This document shows positions 52,701 through 64,000 of a DNA stretch of 64,000 nucleotides, in pieces. The first letter of the stretch is position 1; each line of letters opens with the position of its first letter. The DNA is from Branchiostoma floridae (Eukaryota > Chordata > Leptocardii > Amphioxiformes > Branchiostomatidae), in assembly GCF_000003815.2 (NCBI RefSeq), contig NC_049983.1:20366553-20430552 (forward strand), in the 5' to 3' direction. A program made the position numbers and the translations under genes. The notes beneath the pieces were generated by a model. The model did no database searches, was not told where the DNA came from, and saw nothing but the letters and a program-made list of their open reading frames with translations.

Positions 52701-55700
52701 GGCTGGGGTAACCGCCGTGTGGACTGACGCACGGCGTACTGCCGTGGCTGGGGTTACTGCCGTACGGACTGACACACGGCGTACTGCCGTGGCTGGGGTT
52801 ACTGCCGTACGGACTGACACACGGTGTTCTGCCGTGGCTGGGGTAACAGCTGCATTGCAGCAGGCTGTACTCTAATAAAGGCAAACACAATAAATGGGAA
52901 TGATTTATCCTACAGCACATGACACTATATATATAGTGATGGACAGCCACTCCTTCTGATGAATGGAGAGTCTACAGGTTCAGCATCCTTTGTTGACAGG
53001 CTTTCCTATATATAGTACATATAGTATATCACATAAGAAAGGATGTTGGTTATAAGAAATGTAGCTCTAGTTATGGCTGGCCAACACAGAGAGGTACTTG
53101 CCACAACGCCACAACCACAGCTAACAAAATGCTCAGCAACTTGTACAGACTCTTACACAGCTGCCATTCTCACCAGTTGGCAAGTAAGCTTGGTTTGGTA
53201 GAAAGATATTGCTGACAACTCTAAACACGCGCCTTACTTTTTAAGACTTGTGTACACCCAGTAATGCCAAAATAATCAGTGGAAATGACTTCCTTTTCCA
53301 TTTGCTCCGACTGTAAAAGTCTACAAAATGGCCCAATTTCAGGCAACATGCAACTGTTTCATGGCCCTACCTATTCTTTTTTCTAAAAATGCCATCGTTA
53401 AAGCCATACATGGTTTTATAGACCTCAGCAAGGATTCTTTCCCTGTTGCCACCCAAATGGACAGCAGAGTTTTCCTGCATGAAGTTGAGTACAAGCAATC
53501 TGTATGCTTCGCTCTCAAAGCTCTACTGACCTGTCCAGTCAATACCAAGTGTAAGTGGTTGTGTGTAAGTGATGTTATCCAAGAAGGCGAAGATGTGAGA
53601 CTCCTGGACTCTTTGGAGAAGCAGGCTTTTAGCACTCGCCTCTCTCATTAAGACGTGGCTGCCTTGAGATAAGCACCTGCGCTATCTGCTGTTGCCTCGG
53701 AGGTCATGAACACTGTCTAGACTCCGCACTTGGACGTGAGTTGAACCTGAAGGTAAACTTGAACGTGAGCTGAAGGTAAAAAGTGCTGAGAAGAAGTGAC
53801 TGTGTTAGTGAAGTACTTTGCTGGGCATGTATGACCAAGACACAGGCACACCTGCAATAAACCCCAATTATGTTATCCTTTGAATAGTTCAGCAAAAATG
53901 CCCCCGTAGTTGCAAGCAGGTTGCTAGGGGGCAGATACCTACACCATCTCTTCCTTACTTCAACATCATAATCTGTCTGCAAGACCGCAGCAAGGTCATT
54001 TGTGGTTGGGAGCTGGTTAAAAAGGTTGCCTACTAGTCTTTTATTCAACAGCAGACTTTTGGTTTTGACAATTTAAACTCGGGAAAGTCATGTTCTTCTT
54101 TAATGCGATCAAAGGAGAAAACTGGAGGATAAAGAGGATGGGACTAGGTAAGGTAAGGTAAAGAATTCCAGGCTGCTCCAAACCTACACTTGCTGACCTT
54201 GTGGGAAGGTCCCAAATGTGTGACTGGATTCACAGCCCGACAATGCTAAGATGATCAATCCCCTTTGGTTGTAGAGGAACCCTGGTCTGAATGGTCACCC
54301 CATGAATAAACCATTGCTTCCTGTAGCTGGAATTTAATAACCACCCCGGAACCCACGGGAACATTTCGGGATGTGATTTCCGCCAGCATGTGAGATTTCA
54401 TTACAAGAGGGGAAGCACATCTTCAGGGACGGAGTAAGTGCTATTAAATGTGGTCAGCACTCCGAAAAGGCAGGCTAACTCGTGGAAAAGCCATTACCGC
54501 CGACATCCTTGGGAGTTGTGGAAACTAGTTATTACACCTTACATAAGATAGCATCAGTTAAAGCTCTTTGGTGGGACTTCTACAGATGTAGAATCAATGG
54601 ATGTTCAGAACTAATCAGACAACAAGACACAGATTTCGAGCTGAAATGAAATTAACAATTTGCTCTTTTAAAAAAGTACACATCATACTCTGTAAAGCCA
54701 GTATGGTCATCGTAAGTTGATAACTTTTCACTGAAGCTGTCAGTGATTCAGCTACATGTAAGAGGAGGCAGAGTTCAATCAGAACTCCTAGAAATTGTTC
54801 TGATGGACTTTCCAAGCTTTCTGTTTTGTCCAGAGTACTGACGCTGACAAGAGACAATTCTTACGCTTTACAACTAGATTCCTGACAACATTTCATAAAA
54901 AAGGAACAATATAATTTATTATAAAGCACAATTAGAGTAACACACTTGTGACATGACTGCATATTTGACAATAACTAACAACAGGACTCTACACATAAAA
55001 AATGGGAAACTAGCTTTGTGATGAAAACTGTTTGTGATGAAAACTTTTACCATTTCCTGTATTAAGCTAATCTAGTAATCCTGACATACAGGAAATAAAT
55101 AAAAAATCCGGAACAGCATCCAGTACAAAGTTGAAGTCAAAGACTCCGACCTTGCATGAATGTTCGCTATACTTTATTAATGACTTCCGTCTAATCTCAT
55201 ATAAAGCTTTACCCTCCGAAATAGATTTATGGGTAACAAGCTTAATACAAGCCCATATACATGCTGCCTGCTCGCATCCGGCAGTAAAGGTGATACCGGA
55301 AATTAGATGGAGCATATTTCAATGCCAGACGACCTTGTGAAATATTTATGGCATACGTTAACGCTGGGGAGATTATACCTTATACCCTCTCGGGGTGTGC
55401 GGACCGGATATTATGGGACGGGCTTGCTATCGGGTTTCAGGGGTGAATGCGCAAGTGGGGCCCTGGAGTATCACTGGCGTACTTGACATTCAAGTTATAG
55501 ATCCAGGGTTTCAGGCATTTGGGAATGGCAGGTTCCCTTACGGTAGTAGCCTGGATACCAGACCCCAGCCCGTTCTCAGTAATATCTGTCGTGTATGTCT
55601 TCAGTTTGTAACACATATGAGCTCTTACTTTGTGGACACAATTACCCAAACACTACCCTTCTCCCAATAATCTTTACCTTGTAAGTTTATGCAGGTTCAG

Positions 55701-57330
55701 AGACAGTTTACTATGCTGAAATATATCACTATTAAAAGTAATATTCCTGTCACTGTCTATACTTGTAGTTTTGTGGTGGGGGTACTTGTAGTCCCTACCC
55801 TATCAGTCCTAGGTGCAGAGGTGAAACTAATTTGCCATCATTGTGGTTTACTCTTATCTATCCTGTGTTAGGACTGACATGCCAGTTGGCTGGTGTGCAA
55901 GGTTGACAGACTCTGAGGAACATGTCCATTACAAGAACACAAAGCAGGAAATGTTCATGAGACGATAAAACACATCATATTAATATTCCCAGTGATATAT
56001 CAAGTTGGCTGTCCCTGGTTTATCTACATGTAGAATAGAACTAGGTACGTTTTTTTACAGTAACAAGTACAGTAAATACAGTAACTGTAATACTAATGTC
56101 AACATAAACATTGCTCTTTAAAAATTGCATTCAACATTGAAGCTGAGGAATTTTCATGAAAATAATGCCACATGTAGATACATTGCATTGTATACTTGGT
56201 AGTTCTATTGTGGACATGCCTGAAAATGGGCATCTTTCAAACTTGTCCATGGCCCTGAAGGATCTTATTAAGCTTCAGTGGACTTACTTCACGATATCCC
56301 AAGCTAAAGTTACCAGGGAATTTGGTTGTTAGCGGAAGTACGTTATCACCGCTTCCTCTGAGTTATCTGTGGGACATTCTTCCCTGTGGTTTCCACGGTG
56401 ACAGCCAATGAGGTTCAAGGTCCCTGTGATTTGCCACAACCTCATGTTTATTTCGGTGGGAGGGTGGATGTGGCAGCTGTTGAGGAGGAGTGATGGGGAC
56501 CAGGCTGAACACTTGTTGTTGATAACAGTAGGCCTGAAAGATGCTTGAATAAAGATGTGTGCTCCTCCTGTTGAAAAGGGCTGTCTGGAAATTGATTACA
56601 CATGATGTATGTGTACATATTTAGTCAAATGTCCTCCCTGTTATCTCTGACAAATTTTTTCTCCCTTGGTAGTTCTATAGTGGACACGCCTGAAATGGGC
56701 AGCTTGTGAAAAGTATACAGAATGATATGATACAACTTAACTGCACAATTGCAAAGAGAAGATGCAGTTCTATTGCACTCGTAGTTTGTAACATTACCAG
56801 TCCAGTGATCAAAACTGACATCTTTTGGTTGATGTAACAACATGATTTATAAAATTGGCTCTCTTTCTTTATAAATAGCCAATTGCTTAGATTTAATTCT
56901 CAACAATCTAATGGAACATAAAGGCACGGTGTACAAGTCTAATTTTGCCTTCTTCACGGCACGATTTTATGCAAAACTTGCCAGATAGTGAGACATGAGT
57001 GCTTGGTACACTTACTAACATAGCTCAAGTGCTGCAATGAAAGGTTTTTACGCACAAGCTGAGATTTACAAGTGGTTTCAGGGCTTTTTCAATAATAAAC
57101 ATTTTCAAGCTTACTGACCTTTGAGTTTCAGTGTTCAGTGTTCAATGGCTGTATTTGTTATCTGCTAGTCCCAGGCTGGGCATGCTAAAGACTTGCCAAG
57201 AGGATTCCTCTCAATACTTAATGTATGCCTTTCTTATCTTGTTCTGCCCTTACAGGTTGACCCCAAGTTCTTGAGGAACATGCGGTTTGCCAAGAAGCAC
57301 AACAAGAGACACCCGAAGCCCAAGGAGTAA
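46758..57330 (+). CDS. RPL29: 60S ribosomal protein L29 (spliced, three coding exons)
   Basis: Component of the large ribosomal subunit (eL29). The coding exons are 46758-46794, 47425-47489 and 57256-57330, with donors GTGAGT and GTAAGT, acceptors TTACAG and CTTACAG, and consistent phases. The 58-residue product starts MAKSKNHTNHNQNKKAHRNG, continues GIKKPRRNRYESLKGVDPKF, and ends in RFAKKHNKRHPKPKE. It is as short as the yeast protein (59 residues) and lacks the long basic tail of mammalian L29. The last intron is about 9.8 kb, unusually long for a ribosomal protein gene, and is filled with repeats. A 5' untranslated exon with a TOP tract is predicted at 45183 and an acceptor at 46726. There is no AATAAA just after the stop; a variant AATAAG lies at 57425. 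Identity is certain; the limits of the transcript are not. Confidence 0.96.
48322..48477. repeat. 39-bp tandem repeat, four copies
   Basis: Four head-to-tail units of 39 bases start at 48322, 48361, 48400 and 48439. Each begins GAAACCATTTTAGGGTAATA and ends in ACTGTTT (ATTGTTT in the last). They are nearly identical, with one C/T change in unit 2. The array lies in the last RPL29 intron. The minus-strand frame through it (repeats of VKLKNITLKWFQT) is an effect of the unit length being a multiple of three. Confidence 0.97.
49803..51067. mobile_element. 1.27-kb inverted-repeat element with C/G-rich subterminal repeats
   Basis: The left end CGGTGTGACAGCGATCTCG and the right end (read inward) CGGTGTGACAGCGTTCTCG are inverted repeats followed by C-runs. 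Both are flanked by GTAC (49799-49802 and 51068-51071). Behind each end lie subterminal repeats: TTTAGCGTTTTCGCCCCCC in tandem on the left, and CGAGATCGCTAGTGATTTCG-type units on the right. Inside are a 71-bp direct repeat (50398 and 50469) and no coding frame of note. This is a non-autonomous DNA transposon of unassigned superfamily inside an RPL29 intron. Confidence 0.8.
52261..52845. repeat. 45-bp minisatellite, 13 units
   Basis: Thirteen exact-length 45-base units run from 52261, built on ACCGCCGTACGGACTGACGC, then ACGGTGTACTGCCGTGGCTG and GGGTA. Variants alternate at a few sites (ACC/ACT at the start, TGTACT/TGTTCT, CCGTGG/CCATGG/CCTTGG, GGGTA/GGGTT). Because 45 is a multiple of three and the unit lacks stops, long frames open in several registers. 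One is a 15-residue PYGGYPSHGSTPCVS repeat on the minus strand. Unit variants change amino acids freely, which argues against coding. It is GC-rich within an AT-rich intron. Confidence 0.95.
53040..57255. other. Rest of the last RPL29 intron
   Basis: No nested gene is supported. An ATG frame of 107 codons at 53328-53651 is open on the opposite strand too and has no recognised domain. A short direct repeat pair with TTGGTAGTTCTATTGTGGAC-like sequence occurs at 56196-56232 and 56666-56702. Confidence 0.4.
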
Positions 57331-60300
57331 GCTTGCTGGCGGCATCCATCCGTAAGACGAACGTCCACCCTTCTCGTCTGAACCCCATTGACCATGTAAC
57401 ATCTGGATGGACGTGGACTGTATCAATAAGAGGACACATTCTGTGGTGTCACACCTTCTTGTGATCTTTTCCCTCGGTCAACAGCCAAGGAAAAGGAAAG
57501 AGTAAAGATGTAACATCCGATTTACTGTGTGCTGTACTTCCTTTCAATATTGACTTACTGTCTTGTCTGTTGTTGTTGCCTGGGTTCAGTGTTAGGAGAC
57601 TATAGAAGAGGTTTGGGAAAGCACAGTTTTGGTAAAACACAAATGCCTGTGTGAAAGGTTGAATGGAATGTGTGGTCAAGTGTTGTCTTACAGCTTACAA
57701 CTGAAGCATGGAGTGTGAGTCAGGTTTATTCATATTCCTTCCACTGCCAAGCTTTCTATTTCATTTGCGTTCCGTCCCCTGCCATGCTTTCATTTTATTT
57801 GCCATCGTTCAGTATTTATACTTGGTGAAACTGAAAATATGACAGTACCTTACACAGGTCAGCGGCTCAGCCTGTGCTGGTACAATCAGCACCATATTCC
57901 ATAAGTACAGCAAAATAGCTTGCATTGTTTCTTTCCCTAACTAATGTGGTTTGGGACTAGGTCCATAGCAACAAAACACAGCACACCATTACCGACTGCT
58001 GGTAGGACTCATCCCAGTGTTGTGGTTGGTTTAGGTTTACTGCTGGTGTGCTGCAGTGTGGAATGTATGACGGGATGTCAGCCAGAGTGACAGGCCGCAT
58101 ATGGAACAACATGGCCAGGAAACGGGCTCTGCAGACATAGTTCCCCATTTGTACACTCCCATTCTTGCTGAGTTATGGTAACCCAGATTATATAGCCCAC
58201 CCTTGGTCAAGGTCCTGTGTTGGGCACATGTGTGTGGATATGATTGGAGTAGCCTTGTTTCCACTGCAGCGCTGCCCAAAATTATCAAACTGATTTTGGC
58301 CCTTTCCTCCTAAGTAATGTCTGTGTACCAAAAATATCTCTACCTATATCATATGTACAATATGGTAAGCAAGGTTTGTAACCTTGAGTCCTTTTTGATG
58401 TGGGATAAAATACATTGATCTGCTGTTGCTGCTTGGAGGAAGCAGAAAAGAGTACTTTTAATCTACTTTATGTGTTAGAATCCTTCTGGCAACAAAACTT
58501 AAGTGTTTGGCACAGCTGTTGGAGGAAGACAGTAAAAGCAGCATCCACGAAGCAAGAGGGCATTAACCTCTGATGGTAAAATACCGGCATATATTCTCCT
58601 TCTCCCCATCTTGACCCAGTGGTACTTTACACAACATAATGACCTGCATTGCCTTTTTTCTTGCAGCCTGAGCAAAGAAGGTTTTACTGAAATTGCCAGT
58701 CACCAAGCCTTGATCTTGTAACTGCCATCCTATCCCCCCAGTAGGCAGATATTAGAACCAGGTTTAGCTTGGCACTTTCCCTGGGTAATGGCGAACAATG
58801 CCAACCTTCCCTTTAATGTCCTGCCAAACTGGCAAGCAATCCTCCAGCGGTGCCATCTCCCCCTGCCACTGCAGCGACCTCTGGATCCTCTTCTCATAAA
58901 CAGGAGATCGCATCAGTGCACCGCGCTGTCTCACTGGGGCCTGGCCAGCAGTACAGCAGGCTTCTGGCTCTACAGCAGAGTCTAATGGTATGGTAGAGCT
59001 GCTAACATGGCACATAATACTTACATCTTTATCTTCATGATACATCAGTGAGAGTTGGACTTAAAGGCTACTTTCTTAAGGTGCATACAGTATATACCCA
59101 AAAGGTTATGAGACGATGTTAGATTAAAGGCACAGTGTGGGTAGACTAAACTGATAAGGGGAAACTGTTCATTTTAGGTGGACACATCTCACTCAACTTC
59201 TGTATCTCTCACTAAAGCCACAATATTGTTAACACTTATATCAAGCCTTGTCAGGTTTTGGTCTGCTGATTACATTTGATGACTGCTCGACAGTTGGCCT
59301 CTTCAGAAGTTTTACTCTCTGACAGGTATGGAATGTATGCATGGAATCCTGGGGAATGCAGGAAAACCTTGTCAACACCCTACACAACTGCATATGTCTG
59401 AGTCACTGCTGACCTTTGAATCGACTAATGACCCAACAGGATGCTACCTTTACTGAGGACAAGGACATCCCCTCCTTTCCCTGTTGTCTGTTCCCATGGC
59501 AACAATCGATAAAGCATCTGCATCTTATCTTAGTTGCATGTCCCATGTGTAGGGACATGTGACTAGGAACTGAAAGAAAGTGTATTTTGTTGAAAGTGTC
59601 AGAGTTACAAGAGACCTTAAAGTAAGATCAGATGCAGAGATCTTGCCTGTTGTTGCCATGGCAGCAGTAAGTTCGTGTGTAAACATCCCACCCTTGTGTC
59701 ATATTTACGTGCTTCCTCCAATGACATCCTGCATCACTGGGGAAAAGTGCTCTGAAGAGATATATTCAATAACAAGAAGAGAGCAGGAAACCATAGTGTG
59801 TTAGAGTTCACCATTGTGGCTTCAGATATTTGGTCCCTCCCTCCCACCAGTTCCTCAGGAACATACAGACATGGATACCAGGAAGGCAGACAACTATCTA
59901 AACCTTAAGAAAATAAAGGAGGAAGTGTAATAGGAAATATGAATGATTTAGTGCAAAGATGGTACAATGTTGGTAAGCTGAAGTGAAAATTGTTACATCC
60001 TCTTTGTCAGGAATTACAACCCAGATGGGGATGTGTGACACATGTTGTTGACTTGCGAATGCCCAGAGAAGTTACACAAGGAAGTGCCTGGTGCTGTGCA
60101 TGTTTACTGGCAGCATTCCATGTTACTAAGGAAGCTTAAAGTTGTCAGAAGAAGATGTGGGTGAAGTGCAGGCTGGCAGGTGTCTCCGCTTTACTTACCA
60201 CATCTCCCCCGGGGAACGTGTCAAAAGTTCAGACATTCCCGCTTGTTGGCTCACATTCTCCAAGTTCCCTGCGCAAGTTTTGCGTGTTCGCTTTTCCCGC

Positions 60301-62605
60301 TTTTGGCATTTTGATTGGATGAAGTAGGAGTAAGTGGATTAAGTGTAATTGTGACTATCTGAAGGATTTTAAATGGACGCCTAAGTTTGTCTCTTGACTG
60401 CAGGTCTCTTCTTAATGCATGTTTTACCTGCATAAGGCACTTATGAAACATACTACAGTGACCTGTGATGGTACAGTACCTTTATTTAGAAGTCATAAAG
60501 CTAAATGGGTTATTCAATTGGATTAAGTGTACAATTTTAGACGGATTTTAGATTGTCTCTTAATGCATTGCTAGTCTGAATGTACAGAACTACTTCCAAC
60601 TTGAGGAAGAGACACACTACATTCATTCCAAAAAAGCTAAATCGAGAAAGCTGTAAGGTATCTACAACAATCTCTAGAAGCCTTCAGAAAGAAAACAGCC
60701 ATGCATACATGTATCAGAACATTTCAGTACATTTTTTATTTACCGGTATATGACTTTCTTGTATTCAAGTGTAATGTCATATACTGTTAAAATTTTTGTA
60801 AAATACTGAAAGTTTGCACGCTCAACCAAATATATTGTTGGCATTTTGGGTTTCCATGTACATGTATAAAGCCTATTACATCCTTAGCAGACGTTTGCCT
60901 GCCCAAAAGCTTGACTTGTGCCCCATGAATTGACCTGGAATGTGTACTCCTTTTGTAGTGTTCACTAACTATCTGGCTTACCACAGAGTTACACCATTAG
61001 TAGCTAAAGCCTTGACCTCTGTGTAGCTGGCAATTAAAATGTGCCTTCTCTCTGAACCTGAAGGTACAGGAAATGATGGCAAGCCTGGGTGCTCAATTCA
61101 AGTCTTGTTCAAGTACTACAGCACATGATTGGCCAAAAAAGATGATGTCATTTAAAACCTACCCTAACGAAGTCTGCCCTGTAAGTACCCAAAGCCCTTT
61201 CTGTCCCCTTTCCAAGACAGGCTGGCATGGACTGATAGTGGGTTTGTGGTGGTCAGGATGTGGGTTGCACAAAATACCTTATGTATTAGCCATGTAGAGT
61301 GACCATGATTTCCTAGATAGGCCTGTGATGTTGACTTTCTCTTCGAATAACTTGGTGTAGAAAGATGATCTAACACACTTGCGAAGAATGGTAGGAGTGA
61401 TCTGGCACTACTGTACAGGTCTTCCCAAAAATTGTCATGCTTCACCTTAGTCTCAGGTCTCTGCTTTACCTTTTCTTTTAAAGAATCAGTTTGTAAATTG
61501 CATTTCCATCACACAATACTCTGTACAATACACACGAGTGTGCATGGTCACTTACAACTTGCACTTCAGTCTCGTCTTTCCATAGAGCATAAAAGATTAA
61601 GATTACGTACAATAAAGTTAGCATCAACAAGTTGATGTTCTGTAACCAGAAGCCCTGTGGTTGTGGTGGCCTGACGGGGGAATGTAGATGTGTTGTGCCA
61701 GGGTTGTGAGCCATGTAGCATGGAAGGAATGTTACCATGGTACACAGGCTTCTCCACAAAGCACACACTGAGGGCACATGTCAGAAACTCACCATTTTCA
61801 AGCCAACGACACAGCCTTCGGTGCTATAGGGTGTTGTGTTTTGTTCTGCTGAAGAACGCAGCATTGTGAATATGCTCAACTATGCCAGGCCACATGACAG
61901 CACATTTTGGTCTTCTTTTTGCTGCCACCACGAGTTGATGATCATCTACAAAGGGATTTTGTTCTTAACATTCCAAAACTTGACATTGAATTGAAGGAAG
62001 AAAAGAAAATGGAATTCAGTAGAGAGCAGAATTCAGTGTGCCTTGTAAAATGTCATCGTGGTCAGATATAGCAATAGGATTTTGGGTTGAAAGACAGTAA
62101 ACCCTTTGAAAACACATACACATGGTACACGACTCACTTTGTACATGTAGATGAAAGAAATTCAGTCCTTTTTTTAAGCACCAATTTGCATTGTTAATGA
62201 CATAACAAGAGTCTCAGCATAAAGTGCTCAGCTTTCCGTGCCTTAGCATTTCGTCCTGTCGTGCTTAATCCAGGATGTCCCCTTTCCTGGCTTTTCATGT
62301 AGGATTTGCTGTGTTTGGAATTACTGCATTAACATTCTTCTGTCCTAATATACAAACTGTCATAATGTCGTGGTAAGTAAAGGGGTACAGATGGCACTGG
62401 GAGTCTGCACGAACAACAGGTTTATATAACTGTCAGTTCAAGATCAAGCAACAGCTCCATAACTTTTGTTACCAAATCCTGATTTCGTTGCCTCGGGCAT
62501 TTATCATCCCTTATCCCTATCCATTCATCTGTATCTAAAGATGAAGCGTCACATGTCATTGCTGTCATTACCGGATTTTACTTTTTCTTTAAGATTCCGG
62601 TTATT
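57331..62605. other. RPL29 3' flank and spacer
   Basis: This stretch contains the RPL29 3' untranslated region at its start and then 5 kb of AT-rich sequence. Open frames are all below 100 codons and show no domain. No tRNA, rRNA or transposon terminus was seen. Confidence 0.4.
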
Positions 62606-63050
62606 CATGCAAAGTCCATCAGTTGCTTTAGTAAGGCCCAAATGTCTATTATTAGCATGTTGTCAACATTATGGTCTCAATACTATACCTTTCAGGCAGC
62701 CAACGCCTTTCCAGTAATTGCTGTTACTTGTCAAATTTTGATTTCCTCATGGATGCCATTCATGCCCAAGTCCAAACTAATTCCATGAATTGCTTTTAAA
62801 GTAGCCCAGATGTCTATTATTAGTAAGTTGTCAATATTTTGGGTACCTGGTATGTAGTGTTGCCTTTCATGTAATCCTTACAAGGGCTTAACTAATTGCT
62901 GTTACTTGTCAAATTTTGATTTCCTCAAGGATCACCATTCATATAGTTATGTCCAAAAAAAACCCATGAATTGCTTTAAAGTGGCAGAGATGTCTATTAT
63001 TAGTAGGTTGTCAACATTTTGGGTTCAATGCTGCCTTTCAGGTAACCACC
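62606..63050. repeat. Three diverged tandem copies of a 170-180 bp unit
   Basis: ATGTCTATTATTAG recurs at 62642, 62810 and 62990, each time followed by a GTTGTCAA-AT-TT block and a CCTTTCA block. AATTGCTGTTACTTGTCAAA occurs before the second and third copies. Spacings are 168 and 180 bases. The copies are diverged by substitutions and small indels. No coding role is evident. Confidence 0.75.
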
Positions 63051-64000
63051 GCCCATGTCTGTTTGAAGTGTCACGTTATGTGGCAAGGAACAGGGTGGGA
63101 TTTCCGTTCTTGTCATGCCTCATCCCTCGAGATGTCTGTGCCTGGCACCATCATGGTACAGGCAGCCAACAGCTCTGTCTAGTCCCTAACCAACCAAGGT
63201 TATATAACCTCCTCGAACTAACATAGGAGATAAACACCTGGTGATGTTTTGACGTAATACATCATATGCAGCCAAGGACGTAATATGTGATATATAGACG
63301 TTATGTTTCTATATAACATCCTTCGTCCACCCTGTCATGTCCACTTAATATTTCTAAGAATTAAGACCTTCACATTGTGGTAGAGAATGAGAGGAAAGAA
63401 TGTCGTCCTGTCGCATCATATCTTAATGCTGTACAGTATAATCGGCAATCAAGTTTCACAGGCAGTATACAACATTTGAACATATTTAAATAGCACTGGA
63501 GATAAAAGTGTTTTGTGCTTTGGTCGTTTGACTCACAACAGTTTCACTGAAACTGAAATCAATTTTTTTCACCTGCGACAAATCCTTATCTTTGTTTCAG
63601 TGGTGAAGAAAAGTAAACAGTACACCTATTTGGTTTCTCCACCTGGACATCCAAGAAACCCCATACCCATTGTGATGTTCACTTTCACTGTATTGTACAC
63701 AGTGTTGTACGCCAAACATCTCTTTTCCTTTACCTTATGTGGCAAAAAGCACTGTCATCCCAAAAACATTACCCGTCTTTAGTGGGAAAGAAAAGTACAC
63801 ATCTCACTGTTAGCACTTGACAACCATTCTACTTGTCTACTTTGTTTCTTCGGAGGAGTTAATGAAATCCAAGAAAAAAAATTATTCTCCTTTTCAGAAT
63901 GCAATGTCCTAGTTGTATTGTCCCAGTCTTTTTTGTCAGTGTCAGATGTTATAAACTTTTCTCAGTTGGCTCTGTACCATAACCAAACCTGAATCCCCGC
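63051..64000. other. Spacer at the end of the window
   Basis: Nothing can be supported in the last 950 bases. The longest frame (63513-63782, 89 codons) has no recognisable feature. Confidence 0.4.

Noticed and set aside
52135-52950. 271-codon minus-strand frame and 206-codon plus-strand frame through the minisatellite
   Set aside because: The 45-bp unit is a multiple of three without stops in several registers. Unit variants change residues freely, and the longest frame begins with GTG inside an RPL29 intron.
53328-53651. 107-codon ATG frame inside the RPL29 intron
   Set aside because: The opposite strand is equally open, no domain is recognised, and frames of this length are expected by chance in a window of this size.

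Overview
This is animal nuclear DNA from a draft assembly, most likely from an invertebrate deuterostome such as a lancelet (Branchiostoma). The signs are a spliced ribosomal protein L29 gene without the long lysine/alanine-rich tail of the mammalian protein, decayed non-LTR retrotransposons, many small inverted-repeat elements, and AT-rich spacers around GC-rich single-exon genes. The lancelet assignment is an inference from general character; no species marker was seen. Three runs of N mark assembly gaps (9805-9975, 39483-39582, 44627-44819).

Left part (1-35.5 kb): the main content is a dispersed plus-strand family of three single-exon genes at 9802-10536, 23301-24266 and 34883-35497. They encode single-pass membrane proteins with a short N-terminal ectodomain (glycosylation sites in the two that are readable), one hydrophobic segment, and a conserved box just inside the membrane (pattern VSxxxQYxVNHTxLxxP). 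They have long, poorly conserved cytoplasmic tails. The first two share a C-terminal box (GWDLP); the third lacks it. I do not recognise the family. Candidate exons of other plus-strand genes lie between the copies (10857-11495, 22989-23089, 24482-27499), but these are weak.

Middle (28-42 kb): two 5'-truncated copies of one LINE family lie head to tail on the minus strand (28129-29577). Next comes a 212-bp tandem duplication that carries a signal-peptide exon twice (29870-30285). Two more LINE remnants lie at 31020-31520 and 40021-41540; the last keeps an FADD reverse transcriptase motif. The rest is spacer with nothing I can support.

Right part (43-64 kb): a 133-bp inverted-repeat element, a palindrome-rich repeat around the third gap, then RPL29, with a pyrimidine-tract first exon near 45183 and coding exons at 46758-46794, 47425-47489 and 57256-57330. 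Its introns hold a Tigger/pogo-type MITE, a 39-bp tandem repeat, a 1.27-kb element with C/G-rich subterminal repeats, and a 13-unit 45-bp minisatellite. From 57.3 kb to the end I see only spacer and a threefold repeat of about 175 bp.

RPL29 and the three membrane-protein genes are the only coding genes supported with confidence. The exon candidates rest on splice-site and phase arguments alone.
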